From: an uncultured Bacteroides sp.
GTDB taxonomy: Bacteria; Bacteroidota; Bacteroidia; Bacteroidales; Bacteroidaceae
Assembly: GCA_949285075.1 (NCBI GenBank)
Contig: CASDXF010000006.1
Location: 31,240-95,239 of the forward strand
Direction of reading: 5' to 3'
Length of the DNA stretch: 64,000 nucleotides
Program-made: the position numbers and the translations under genes
Notes under the pieces: generated by a model
What the model saw: only the letters and a program-made list of their open reading frames with translations
What the model was told of the DNA's origin: nothing
Databases searched by the model: none
In this document: positions 18,379 to 26,890 of the stretch, in pieces
How positions within the stretch are numbered: position 1 is the first letter of the stretch
How the letters are laid out: each line of letters begins with the position of its first letter

Positions 18379-18399
18379 GGGGTGCTTTTTGACACACCT
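18379..18399 (+). repeat. Intercistronic motif, copy 2
   Basis: Exact copy of the 21-base motif at 15324, here 18 bases after the lipoprotein stop and 54 bases before the next gene. Confidence 0.6.
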
Positions 18400-18452
18400 T
18401 CGTAGCGAATAAAATAAGAACACAAAATTTATGAAGGAAAAAAGGTGGAAGA

Positions 18453-18932
18453 ATGGCAGATACGTTAAAGTTCTGTTTGGTACTAATGATTTCTCTTGCC
18501 CATGTACATCTTAGTGCGAATACAGTGGATAATGGTTTGAATCCGGTTACTATTTGGGGATTATTTCTGTGCTCTCTAACGGATGATTATGATTGTGGAA
18601 TGCTTCAATTTGGGTACGTACTGCAATGTTGCGTTACAGCACTTGCTGCTTATTTTATATTGGAATGGAGGAATAAACAAGCTTGGATTTTTGCCTTCCT
18701 AACAGGCCTTGTGTTGATAACTTTGTACTATTCCAACTCATATCTTGATATGGATTGGGCGTTACTTGACGAAGGCGAATCGAATATTGCCGATAGGTAT
18801 TATAAGCTATATGGATATGGGAGAGCTTTGGAGCTCGTGCTCGTTTATTCATGCGCGCAACTCTTATTCATATCTATTTATTATCTCTGCGATAGGTATG
18901 CTGCGTTTCGGAATAGATGCTTAAATAAGTGA
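18453..18932 (+). CDS. Small multi-pass membrane protein, immunity candidate
   Basis: 159 residues with about four hydrophobic segments (near residues 5-20, 48-68, 75-92 and 120-140) separated by short loops; starts MADTLKFCLVL. No family recognised. AT rich like its neighbours. Integral membrane immunity proteins are known for pore-forming or membrane-acting toxins, and the position at the end of the RHS array suggests that role, but nothing in the sequence proves it. Confidence 0.5.
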   Translation: MADTLKFCLVLMISLAHVHLSANTVDNGLNPVTIWGLFLCSLTDDYDCGMLQFGYVLQCCVTALAAYFILEWRNKQAWIFAFLTGLVLITLYYSNSYLDMDWALLDEGESNIADRYYKLYGYGRALELVLVYSCAQLLFISIYYLCDRYAAFRNRCLNK

Positions 18933-18960
18933 TAAATATATGTTATAGTGTATTTGCAGC

Positions 18961-19079
18961 TTCACCGGACAGCCGCTGAGGGTCAAGAGGACTCAGGGGG
19001 AGAATGCGGAGGTGCTCACTACGCCTACGACACCGCCGACAGGAACCTCCTCGTACGGGCTGACGGACGACCTGACCAA
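18961..19079 (+). pseudogene. RHS gene scrap
   Basis: Reads FTGQPLRVKRTQGENAEV, then a frame change into HYAYDTADRNLL, typical RHS repeat sequence. Its last 40 bases (19038-19077) are identical to 13368-13407 of the intact RHS gene (encoding GTSSYGLTDDLT), while the earlier part is not from that gene. It is a leftover recombination junction of at least one further RHS copy. Confidence 0.7.
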
Positions 19080-19291
19080 AGTAATTCCCAGTTAGCCTGC
19101 CGGACGTTTTTGCGGGGGATGCTAATTCCCCGGAAAGCGGAAGCCGGAGGTGAGTGAGAGTTATAACGCCCCGAATCTCTTAAAAAACGTTTAATGGGTT
19201 AGCAAATCCGCTCGCAAAGCCCTATGCGAGTTTGCAACTGTCGGAAAAAACTCGTTTTTTCGCGATAAAAGGAGTCATCTTTTATGCTGCA

Positions 19292-19335
19292 AGTATACTA
19301 ATGGTTTCGTAGAATAAACCGTTTTGTCAGTATAC
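19292..19335 (+). promoter_or_regulatory. Candidate operator sites for the S24 regulator
   Basis: Two copies of AGTATAC (19292-19298, part of the palindrome AGTATACT, and 19329-19335) 37 bases apart, with GGTTT and AAACC between them. They lie 45-90 bases ahead of the S24 gene, whose likely promoter (TTTG at 19323, AT-rich box near 19351) overlaps the second copy. Autorepression is a reasonable guess. Confidence 0.35.
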
Positions 19336-19378
19336 GCGCGGCGTTAATGTTTTATTTGCTAACTATTATGTGGTAATT

Positions 19379-20164
19379 ATGGAAGGATGGGAGAGAGTCA
19401 AGTACATCATGGAGGCTGAGGGCATGAACAAGAATTCCTTCAGCACCGCCGTCGGAATCGGCAACAACGTGACCATAACGCGTATTATCAACGAGCGGCG
19501 CAAACCTTCTCGGCAGACGTGCGAGAAGATTATCGCCCGCTTTCCGCAGTATAGCTACGACTGGCTTTACGAGGGCAAGGGGGAGATATTAAGTCCTCCG
19601 GGCGAGAGGGGCGAGGCGCCGGCCTCGTCTGTCGGCTCGCCTTCTTCGCCCGCTTCATCCGGAGCCGTTCCTTCCGCCGAGCGTCAGGGGGCCAACGCCC
19701 GGAGAGTGGAGACGCTCGGTTTCATGAACGTTCCTTTAGTCCATGTGCGCGCGCAGTGCGGTTATCTAAGCGGCTATAGCGACGAAGGCTATGTTGAGAG
19801 CCTGCCCAGTCTGCCCGTGATTGTAGACCGCGAGTATCACGGAAAGTACATGCTCTTCGAAGCTTCGGGCGACAGCATGGACAACGGCACGAGGGAGTCG
19901 ATATGCGACCGTGACATCGTGCTCGGCCGGGAGATTCAGCGTGATCTTTGGCGTTACAAACTCCATATTAAAGACTGGTACTTCATCATCGTGCACCGCA
20001 CCGAGGGCATCGCCATCAAGCAGATTACCCATCACGACGTGGAGCGGGGCCTGATTACGTGTCATTCGCTGAACGAGCTTTTCGAGGACTACACGGTGAA
20101 GCTCGACGAGGTGGCCGAGCTGTACAACCTGATAAAGATAGTAGACCGCAGCGCCCGGCTGTAG
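19379..20164 (+). CDS. S24/LexA-like repressor
   Basis: 261 residues from the ATG at 19379 (a GTG at 19370 is also possible). An N-terminal helix-turn-helix (about 1-65: WERVKYIMEAEGMNKNSFS, ITRIINERRKPS) is followed by a Ser/Pro/Ala-rich linker (75-105) and a peptidase S24 domain with the catalytic serine in GDSMDNG (about 164-170) and a lysine near IAIKQI. This matches phage-repressor-type S24 proteins of Bacteroidales, which bind operators and can self-cleave on DNA damage. It borders the RHS locus but is high in GC, so it belongs with the chromosomal side or with a resident element. Terminator at 20237. Confidence 0.8.
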   Translation: MEGWERVKYIMEAEGMNKNSFSTAVGIGNNVTITRIINERRKPSRQTCEKIIARFPQYSYDWLYEGKGEILSPPGERGEAPASSVGSPSSPASSGAVPSAERQGANARRVETLGFMNVPLVHVRAQCGYLSGYSDEGYVESLPSLPVIVDREYHGKYMLFEASGDSMDNGTRESICDRDIVLGREIQRDLWRYKLHIKDWYFIIVHRTEGIAIKQITHHDVERGLITCHSLNELFEDYTVKLDEVAELYNLIKIVDRSARL

Positions 20165-20236
20165 TCGCCTTTGTCTTGCCGTAACGGGAGCCCTCTTGAG
20201 CCTCGGTTATGGCGCCGCCCTATTTCTCATGAACCG

Positions 20237-20293
20237 CTGCCCTACTTCTCGCGAGCCGTAGCCCTGCGGCTCGCGAGAAGTAGGGCAGTTTTT
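20237..20293 (+). terminator. Perfect 22-bp hairpin terminator made from a dispersed repeat unit
   Basis: CTGCCCTACTTCTCGCGAGC(CG) at 20237-20258 pairs without mismatch with 20267-20288 across an 8-base loop and is followed by five T. The arm is the same 22-nt unit that builds the intergenic repeat family elsewhere in the window; the 3' flank also has the family's TTGATAATGA tail (20301-20311). Confidence 0.85.
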
Positions 20294-20433
20294 CATTCGG
20301 TTGATAATGAGGGGAATATCCCGTCGTCCCGGAAGCCCGTTTCACCGAGGGGCGGAGGCCCTGTTCTGTGGCGTGCTGCGTTAAACTTTCATTAAATTCC
20401 GCGGGTGTCCGTATCCGCTTGGCTTCCGGAAGT

Positions 20434-20441
20434 TATCTTTG
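20434..20441 (+). promoter_or_regulatory. -7 box of the MBL-fold gene
   Basis: TATCTTTG, 20 bases before the first ATG at 20461. Gives a very short leader. Confidence 0.5.
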
Positions 20442-20460
20442 CGATAGGAACAACGGAAAG

Positions 20461-21342
20461 ATGATGTGTATGGACAAAAATGACTTGATGAAAGGTATAG
20501 GACTATGGCTTGTCTCGCTCTTCATGCTGTCGGCGTGCAATGGCAAGATAAAGAAGGAAACCAATCAGGCTGTAAGCGATTCTACGGAAACGAGAGCCGT
20601 CTTGGGAGTAAACACGTTGCGGCTGGACAGCGTGAAGGTGACGTGGATAAGGGATAACGCGCGGGAGAAGCTGATGCCGCTCTCCTTGTTCGCCGGCGTG
20701 CCGGACAGCCTCGTTGACAAGCTATCGCTTCGGGAGGGCATCCCCTCTTCCGTAAGCGCGTTCTTGGTGGAGACGGGGGACGCGCGCGTGCTGTTTGATA
20801 CTGGATTGGGAGCTTCGGACAGTCGGCTGACGGAAGGGCTGAAATCTTTGGGACTCGTTCCCGCCGACATCCGGTACCTCTATCTGACCCATTTTCACGG
20901 CGACCACATTGGCGGTATGCTGAAGGGCGACAGCGTCGTTTTCCCGAACGCGGAGGTCTACGCTTCGAGGGTGGAGTACGAAGCGTGGATGAAGATGCCC
21001 GATGAACGGAAAGCGCAGGTAGTGAAGACGATGGAGCGTTACCGTGAGCGGCTGCACTTGTTCGAGTTCGGCGACACGCTGCCGGGAGGCGTTACGGCCA
21101 TCGACGCGGTGGGGCATACCCCCGGACATACCGTCTTTCTGGCGGGCAAGCTGCTGATTATCGCTGACTTGATGCACGGAGCCGCCTTGCAGACGCGCTA
21201 TCCCGAATATTGCCCCTCTTATGATATGGATAAGGAGGAGGCGGTGAAGTCGAGGATACGCGTCTTGAAGTACGCCGAGGAAAACGGGCTGACGATGGCG
21301 GGCATGCACCTTCCCGCTCCGGGATTCTTGACGATGGAATAA
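20461..21342 (+). CDS. MBL-fold metallo-hydrolase lipoprotein
   Basis: 293 residues from the first ATG; starts at 20470 or 20488 are possible and the last gives the cleanest lipoprotein signal (MKGIGLWLVSLFMLSAC, lipobox LSAC). The mature part has the metallo-beta-lactamase fold signature: THFHGDHIGG (metal-binding HxHxDH), DTGLGASDS ahead of it, then GHTPGHTVFL and ADLMHG as third and fourth metal motifs. Reaction unknown; such secreted MBL proteins include lactonases and phosphodiesterases. It stands alone between the S24 gene and the methyltransferase, 23 bases before the latter, so the two may be co-transcribed. Confidence 0.8.
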   Translation: MMCMDKNDLMKGIGLWLVSLFMLSACNGKIKKETNQAVSDSTETRAVLGVNTLRLDSVKVTWIRDNAREKLMPLSLFAGVPDSLVDKLSLREGIPSSVSAFLVETGDARVLFDTGLGASDSRLTEGLKSLGLVPADIRYLYLTHFHGDHIGGMLKGDSVVFPNAEVYASRVEYEAWMKMPDERKAQVVKTMERYRERLHLFEFGDTLPGGVTAIDAVGHTPGHTVFLAGKLLIIADLMHGAALQTRYPEYCPSYDMDKEEAVKSRIRVLKYAEENGLTMAGMHLPAPGFLTME

Positions 21343-21365
21343 GCCGTAAGCTAGCAGGTTAGGTG

Positions 21366-22556
21366 ATGTGGATTTCTCAGGAGACTCAGGCGTTCGTGCG
21401 AGAGCATCGGACGGACGACCCCCGCTCGTTGGCGCTGCAGGCCCGTAAATATCCGGACGTGGACATGCCTGTGGCCGTCACGCAGATAGCGGGTTGGCAG
21501 ATGGCGATGAAGAAGATTCCCGCTTGGGGGAACACGGAGGGGCTGTGGTATCCCAAGCACCTCTCGTTGGAGCAGTGCTCGTCCGAGGTTACCGCGCGCT
21601 ACAAGGCCGGATTGCTGCGGGGCGACTCACTGGCGGACTTGACCGGAGGCTTGGGGGTGGACTGCGCTTTCCTGTCCGCCGGATTCAAGTCGGTCACCTA
21701 CGTGGAGCGGCAAGAGGAGCTTTGCGAGATAGCGGAGCACAACTTCCTCCTGTTGGGCTTGCCCCATATCCGTGTCCGCAGGGGAGACGGTACAGACTAT
21801 CTGCGGACGATGGACCCCGTAGACTGCCTTTTTCTCGACCCCGCCCGGCGGGACGGGCACGGGGGAAAGACCGTCGCCATAGCCGACTGCGAGCCGGATG
21901 TCGCCCGCTTGGAGGAGCTTCTGCTGAAAAAGGCCGGGCGTGTACTGGTCAAGCTCTCCCCCATGCTCGACCTCTCTTTGGCGTTGAGGGAGTTGCCGCA
22001 CGCGAGGGAGGCGCACGTCCTTTCCGTAGACAATGAGTGCAAGGAGTTGCTGTTGCTGCTCGGCCCGACGCCTCCCGAGGAGATACCTGTCCGTTGCGTC
22101 AACCTGTCGTCAGGAGGGCTTCAGCCGGATGCGCGGGCCTTCACCTTCACCCGAGAGCGGGAGCGGGACGCCGAGTGCCGCTACGCCGTCCGTCCCGGAC
22201 AGTACCTTTACGAACCGAACGCCTCGATTCTTAAGGGAGGGGCCTACAAGAGCGTGGCGGAGGCCTACGCCCTCTCCAAGCTTCATCCCAACAGCCATCT
22301 TTATACCTCGGACACGTTGGTAAATGGATTTCCGGGGAGGATATTCCGTGTCGCGGGTCATTGTGGATTTAACAAGAATGAAACAAAAGCCCTTTTAGAC
22401 GGGTTGAAACGGGCGAATCTCACGGTCCGTAACTTCCCTTCTTCCGTAGGGGAGCTGCGCAAGCGCCTCAAACTGTCTGACGGTGGAGATAACTACTTGT
22501 TCGCCACCACATTATATGATGGAAATAAAGTCCTGATACGCTGCCGGAAAGTTTAA
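21366..22556 (+). CDS. THUMP-like class I SAM-dependent methyltransferase
   Basis: 396 residues from MWISQETQAF. The core has methyltransferase motif I (LADLTGGLGVDCAFLS, about 92-107), an acidic motif II (VTYVERQEEL) and motif IV FLDPARRD (about 158-165), which resembles the active site of RNA/DNA methyltransferases. The C-terminal third (NGFPGRIFRVAGHCGFNKN, then ANLTVRNFPSSVGELRKRL) fits the THUMP-like domain of this Bacteroidetes family. Substrate probably an RNA, not established. It follows the MBL gene closely. Confidence 0.75.
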   Translation: MWISQETQAFVREHRTDDPRSLALQARKYPDVDMPVAVTQIAGWQMAMKKIPAWGNTEGLWYPKHLSLEQCSSEVTARYKAGLLRGDSLADLTGGLGVDCAFLSAGFKSVTYVERQEELCEIAEHNFLLLGLPHIRVRRGDGTDYLRTMDPVDCLFLDPARRDGHGGKTVAIADCEPDVARLEELLLKKAGRVLVKLSPMLDLSLALRELPHAREAHVLSVDNECKELLLLLGPTPPEEIPVRCVNLSSGGLQPDARAFTFTRERERDAECRYAVRPGQYLYEPNASILKGGAYKSVAEAYALSKLHPNSHLYTSDTLVNGFPGRIFRVAGHCGFNKNETKALLDGLKRANLTVRNFPSSVGELRKRLKLSDGGDNYLFATTLYDGNKVLIRCRKV

Positions 22557-22629
22557 TTTGTATCAGGAACGTAACTTGTTTGTTGCACGTTATTCAAATT
22601 TTCGCAAAAGGCCCGAAACAAGGGGAGTC

Positions 22630-22637
22630 TACTTTCG
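22630..22637 (+). promoter_or_regulatory. -7 box of the TonB receptor gene
   Basis: TACTTTCG, 29 bases before the ATG at 22667. The stretch 22557-22629 is otherwise AT rich without other features. Confidence 0.45.
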
Positions 22638-22666
22638 CGGCAAATAATTAACGTATAGCAACACTT

Positions 22667-25510
22667 ATGAGATTTTCTTTAAAATTGACTCTATGGGCTC
22701 TTCTGGGCATAAGCGCGGTTAACGGCGCTTTCGCGGAAGAGAGGGTGAACGTGGCCAGACAAGGTACTATGCGCGGGCGTGTCATAGATACAGACAAGCA
22801 GACCTTGCCGGGAGCCTCTATTTATATTGAGAAACTGCATACGGGGGTGACGAGCGACATTGACGGGTATTACACCTTCTCTAACCTAGCTCCCGGCACA
22901 TACACCGTGAAGGTGAGTTACGTAGGTTATTCTCCCGTGGAGATGCAGATTACGATTCCGGCGGGAGGGACGCTTGAAAAGGACGTGGTACTGAACGAGG
23001 GAATCGAGCTTCAGGAAGTGGTAGTGGGAGGTGCCTTTCAAGGGCAGCGCCGGGCGCTGAACGCGCAGAAGTCGAACCTGAACATTACGAACATCGTGTC
23101 GGCCGACCAAGTGGGCAAGTTCCCCGACTCGAATATAGGCGATGCCTTGAAACGAATCAGCGGCATTAACGTACAGTACGATCAGGGAGAAGCGAGATTC
23201 GGACAGGTGAGAGGCACGAGCGCCGACCTGAGTTCCGTGACGATAAACGGCAACCGTATCCCTTCCGCCGAGGGAGAGACGCGCAACGTGCAGCTCGATT
23301 TGATTCCGGCCGACATGATACAGAGCATCGAGGTTAACAAGGTAATCACTCCGGATATGGACGCCGACGCCATAGGAGGCTCCATTAATCTGGTCACCAA
23401 GAACTCGCCTTACAAGCGCACCATAGCGGCCACGGCGGGAACGGGGTACAACTGGGTGAGCGACAAGGCTTCGTTGAATCTCGGCTTCACCTATGGCGAC
23501 CGCTTCTTTAACGACAAGTTGGGCCTGATGCTTTCGGCCTCTTACCAGAACAATCCCGCCGGTAGCGACGACGTGGAGATGGCGTACGAGAAGGACGACG
23601 ACGGCAATGTGTACTTGGAAGAGTATGAGGTGCGCCAGTATTACGTCACCCGCGAGCGCCAGAGCTACTCGCTCGCGTTGGACTGGGAAATCAACGCGAA
23701 CCATAAGCTTGACTTCAAGGGGATATTCAACAACCGCAACGACTGGGAGAACCGCTATAGGCATACCTATAAATACATGGACCCGGAAGACGTGGGCGGG
23801 GCGACGGACCGCTACGAGGTAATCTACGAGACCAAGTCGGGCGGGCCGGACCAACGCTACGCTCGTCTGGAGCAGCAGCGCACGATGGACTTCACGTTGG
23901 GCGGAGAGCACCTCTTCGGCAATCTGCTGTTCGACTGGAAGGCCTCTTACGCGCAGGCCGGGGAGAAGCGTCCGCACGAGCGTTACCTCTCGTTCAAGAA
24001 AGAGGATATCGCTATGGGCACCGACTGGAGTGACATCCGCCGTCCGTTCCTGAGCCCGAAGGACAGTGGGGAGGACATTCTGCTGAACAGCGGGAACACC
24101 AACGGGTTCGAGTTGGACGAGTTTACCGAGCAGTTTGAGGACATCAAGGAAAAGGACATGAAGTTCAGCGCCAATTTCGAGTTGCCGATAAAGCAGGGCC
24201 GCTTCGCCAACAAGCTGAAGTTCGGAGCGAAAGTGGTGGACAAGGACAAAGAGAAGTGGATAGACTTCTATGAATATAAGCCGAACGACGAGGACGCTTT
24301 CATCTCCGACGCGTTCGCCCACCTGAAGAACCAGAACAGGGACGGATACATGGCGGGTGACAGGTATAAGGTAGGCAACTTCGTGGACAAGAAGTATGTA
24401 GGAAGCATTGACGTGAACGACGCGGGTATATTCGAGATTGGCGAGAACAACGGAGGAAAGACCGGAGACGTCAAGTACGACGAAATGGCGGAAAACTTCG
24501 AGGCGCACGAGACGGTGACGGCGGGATACCTTCGCTTTGACCAACAGTTGGGGCGTCAATGGAACCTGATGGCGGGGCTGCGTCTGGAGAATACGCACGT
24601 GACCTATAACGGTTATATTTACGACGACGGAGACCAGTCGGGAGCGGACGAGAGCCTGAGGCCAACGGGAGAGGAAGGAAAGAGCTACCTCAACGTGCTG
24701 CCGTCGGTATTGCTGAAGTGGGACGCTACGGACGACCTGAAGGTAAGGGCCTCGTTCACCAATACGCTGTCGAGACCTAAGTATGCGGACTTGGTTCCCA
24801 ACGTAATCATTGATAAGGAGGATATCGCTTTCGGTAACCCTAGCCTTGAACCGACGCTCTCGTACAACCTCGACCTCAACGCCGAGTATTATTTTAAGAG
24901 CATCGGACTGGTGAGCGCGGGAATATTCTATAAGAAGATAAACGACTTTATCGTGGATTATCGGGAGAGCGACTACATGTATAACGGAGTGGAGTACAGC
25001 GAGATGACGACTCCCATCAATGCGGGGGACGCGGACTTGTTTGGAGTGGAGTTGGCCTATCAGCGCGATTTCGGTTTCATCCATCCGGCTCTGAAATGCG
25101 TTGGATTATACGGGAACTATACCTATACGTATAGTAAGGTGAGAAACTTCAACTTTGAGGGACGGGAGAACGAAGACCTCCGCATGCCGGGTTCGCCCGA
25201 GCACACGGCCAACGTGTCGCTCTACTTCGAGAAGGCGGGATTCAACCTGAGGTGCAGCTATAATTTCGCTTCCGACTTTATCGATGAGGTGGGCGAGGAG
25301 GCTTTCTATGACCGCTATTACGACAAGGTGAACTATATGGACCTGAACGCCAGCTACACGTTCGGCAAGAACTTCAAGACGACCTTCTACGCGGAAGCGA
25401 CCAACTTGCTGAACCAGCCGCTGCGTTACTATCAGGGAACGAAAGACCGCTCCATGCAGGCGGAATACTATGGGGCAAGGCTTAACGCGGGAGTTAAGAT
25501 TAACTTCTGA
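22667..25510 (+). CDS. TonB-dependent receptor with carboxypeptidase-like N-terminal domain
   Basis: 947 residues. A signal peptide (about 1-23) is followed by a carboxypeptidase-regulatory-like beta domain (about 34-115: GRVIDTDKQTLPGASIYIE, TYTVKVSYVGYSPV), a plug (about 125-250: QVGKFPDSNIGDALKRISGI, then IQSIEVNKVITPDMDADAIG) and a long barrel ending GVKINF. The plug wording (FPDSNIGDAL, PDMDADAIGG) is of the TonB-Xanth-Caul-like subtype, not of the SusC type, and no SusD partner follows. The next gene is a phosphatase-like enzyme, so the ligand may be a phosphorylated compound or the released product. Outer membrane. Confidence 0.88.
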   Translation: MRFSLKLTLWALLGISAVNGAFAEERVNVARQGTMRGRVIDTDKQTLPGASIYIEKLHTGVTSDIDGYYTFSNLAPGTYTVKVSYVGYSPVEMQITIPAGGTLEKDVVLNEGIELQEVVVGGAFQGQRRALNAQKSNLNITNIVSADQVGKFPDSNIGDALKRISGINVQYDQGEARFGQVRGTSADLSSVTINGNRIPSAEGETRNVQLDLIPADMIQSIEVNKVITPDMDADAIGGSINLVTKNSPYKRTIAATAGTGYNWVSDKASLNLGFTYGDRFFNDKLGLMLSASYQNNPAGSDDVEMAYEKDDDGNVYLEEYEVRQYYVTRERQSYSLALDWEINANHKLDFKGIFNNRNDWENRYRHTYKYMDPEDVGGATDRYEVIYETKSGGPDQRYARLEQQRTMDFTLGGEHLFGNLLFDWKASYAQAGEKRPHERYLSFKKEDIAMGTDWSDIRRPFLSPKDSGEDILLNSGNTNGFELDEFTEQFEDIKEKDMKFSANFELPIKQGRFANKLKFGAKVVDKDKEKWIDFYEYKPNDEDAFISDAFAHLKNQNRDGYMAGDRYKVGNFVDKKYVGSIDVNDAGIFEIGENNGGKTGDVKYDEMAENFEAHETVTAGYLRFDQQLGRQWNLMAGLRLENTHVTYNGYIYDDGDQSGADESLRPTGEEGKSYLNVLPSVLLKWDATDDLKVRASFTNTLSRPKYADLVPNVIIDKEDIAFGNPSLEPTLSYNLDLNAEYYFKSIGLVSAGIFYKKINDFIVDYRESDYMYNGVEYSEMTTPINAGDADLFGVELAYQRDFGFIHPALKCVGLYGNYTYTYSKVRNFNFEGRENEDLRMPGSPEHTANVSLYFEKAGFNLRCSYNFASDFIDEVGEEAFYDRYYDKVNYMDLNASYTFGKNFKTTFYAEATNLLNQPLRYYQGTKDRSMQAEYYGARLNAGVKINF

Positions 25511-25532
25511 TGGCGGATTCGCGGTTAACTTC

Positions 25533-25540
25533 TACCTTTG
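25533..25540 (+). promoter_or_regulatory. -7 box ahead of the phosphatase-like gene
   Basis: TACCTTTG, 34 bases before the ATG at 25574 and just after the receptor stop, so the second gene may have its own promoter. Confidence 0.45.
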
Positions 25541-25573
25541 CTCCGAATATGTAAAATCAACTAACAGAAACGT

Positions 25574-26503
25574 ATGAGAAAATTATTCCTTTTATTATTC
25601 GTCGCGCTCGTTGGCAACTGGGCGTGGGGACAAGAGATAGATTACAGTGTCTACGAAGACAAGCTTAATTTCTATGTAGCTAATGACTTGGGACGTAACG
25701 GCTATTATGACCAAAAGCCCATAGCGGAGCTGATGGGTGAGATGGCGGAAGAAATAGGTCCGGAGTTTGTGCTCGCCGCCGGAGACGTGCACCATTTCGA
25801 AGGAGTCCGTTCCGTGAACGACCCGCTGTGGATGACGAACTACGAGCTGATTTACGCTCATCCGGAACTGATGATTCACTGGTATCCCATCTTGGGCAAC
25901 CACGAGTACCGGGGCAATACGCAGGCGGTGATTGACTACTCCACGGTGAGCCGGCGCTGGGAGATGCCCGGACGGTATTACACCAAGACATTCGAGGACG
26001 AGGGGACGACACTGCGCGTGGTGTGGATTGACACGACGCCGCTCATCGACAAGTACCGTAACGAGCCGGACAAGTACCCCGACGCTTGCCTTCAGAACAT
26101 CGAGGCGCAGCTGCAATGGCTGGACGCTACGTTGGCCGCGGCGAAGGAGAACTGGGTAATCGTGGTGGGCCACCATCCCGTCTACGCCGATACGCCGAAG
26201 GAGGAGAGCGAGCGCGCGGACATGCAGAAACGGGTAGACAGCATCCTGCGTAAGCACCGTGTGGACATGTATATTAACGGCCATATCCACAACTTTCAGC
26301 ACATCCGCGTGAAGGGGAGCGACATTGACTACGTCACGAACTCGTCGGCCTCGCTCAGCCGTAAGGTGAACGCTACGGAAGGAACCGTGTTCTGTAGTCC
26401 CGAACCGGGATTCTCTGTCGTGTCCGCCTCGCCGAAAGCGTTGGAGCTGCGCATGATAGACAAGAAGGGTCAAGTGCTGCACACGGTGACCCGGACGAAA
26501 TAA
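25574..26503 (+). CDS. Secreted purple-acid-phosphatase-like metallophosphoesterase
   Basis: 309 residues. Signal peptide (MRKLFLLLFVALVGNWAWGQ), then the calcineurin-type phosphoesterase motifs in order: ANDLGRNGYY (about 36-45), AAGDVHHF (about 72-79), LGNHEYRG (about 111-118), VVGHHPVY and NGHIHNFQH. The spacing fits tartrate-resistant acid phosphatase-like enzymes. Expected to act in the periplasm or at the surface on phosphomonoesters. It follows the TonB receptor by 63 bases and probably works with it, e.g. releasing phosphate or an alcohol for uptake. Substrate not known. Confidence 0.82.
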   Translation: MRKLFLLLFVALVGNWAWGQEIDYSVYEDKLNFYVANDLGRNGYYDQKPIAELMGEMAEEIGPEFVLAAGDVHHFEGVRSVNDPLWMTNYELIYAHPELMIHWYPILGNHEYRGNTQAVIDYSTVSRRWEMPGRYYTKTFEDEGTTLRVVWIDTTPLIDKYRNEPDKYPDACLQNIEAQLQWLDATLAAAKENWVIVVGHHPVYADTPKEESERADMQKRVDSILRKHRVDMYINGHIHNFQHIRVKGSDIDYVTNSSASLSRKVNATEGTVFCSPEPGFSVVSASPKALELRMIDKKGQVLHTVTRTK

Positions 26504-26560
26504 GAGCTTGCCGTTCAGACGCTGTCCGGTCATTGTTTTGAGGGCCTTTTCGGGCGTGAC

Positions 26561-26722
26561 CTTTTCGCTTCCGTGAGGAGCAAGATTCGTGTCGGCCCTT
26601 CTCCGCTTGTCGGCTCGCCCTGCGGCTCGTGACAGGCAGCCCTACGGCTCGTGAGAAACAGGGCTATCTCTCGCGAGAAACAGGGCTATCGCTCAAGCGG
26701 GAAGTAAGACTTTGATAATGAG
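26561..26722 (+). repeat. Dispersed intergenic element, copy 2 (forward)
   Basis: Begins CTTTTCGCTTCCGTGAGGAG, has the family head CCCTTCTCCGCTTGTCGGCT, then several 22-nt units (CGGCTCGTGACAGGCAGCCCTA and relatives, alternating orientation) and the tail GGGAAGTAAG...TTGATAATGA. It fills most of the 387-base gap between the phosphatase-like and acetyltransferase-like genes; the remainder holds only a promoter. Confidence 0.65.
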
Positions 26723-26856
26723 ATTAATTAATTCTACTCTCGGATAAACATTCTTGGGGCATCCGCCTTCGTGACGAAGACGGGTGCTCTTCTCGTAAAA
26801 TGCAATCGGATATCGATTTTCCCTCCTCTGTATAAGGCCGTTTGAAGATTATCACG

Positions 26857-26864
26857 TATCTTTG
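26857..26864 (+). promoter_or_regulatory. -7 box of the acetyltransferase-like gene
   Basis: TATCTTTG, 26 bases before the ATG at 26891. Confidence 0.5.
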
Positions 26865-26890
26865 TCCCCGCTGAATCATTAATATCCGTT

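Noticed and set aside
18948-19157. 69-codon frame after the membrane protein
   Set aside because: Runs through the RHS scrap in a non-RHS frame; no protein-like composition.
22886-25084. 732-codon antisense frame opposite the TonB receptor
   Set aside because: Shadow frame; the receptor on the plus strand has signal peptide, plug and barrel.
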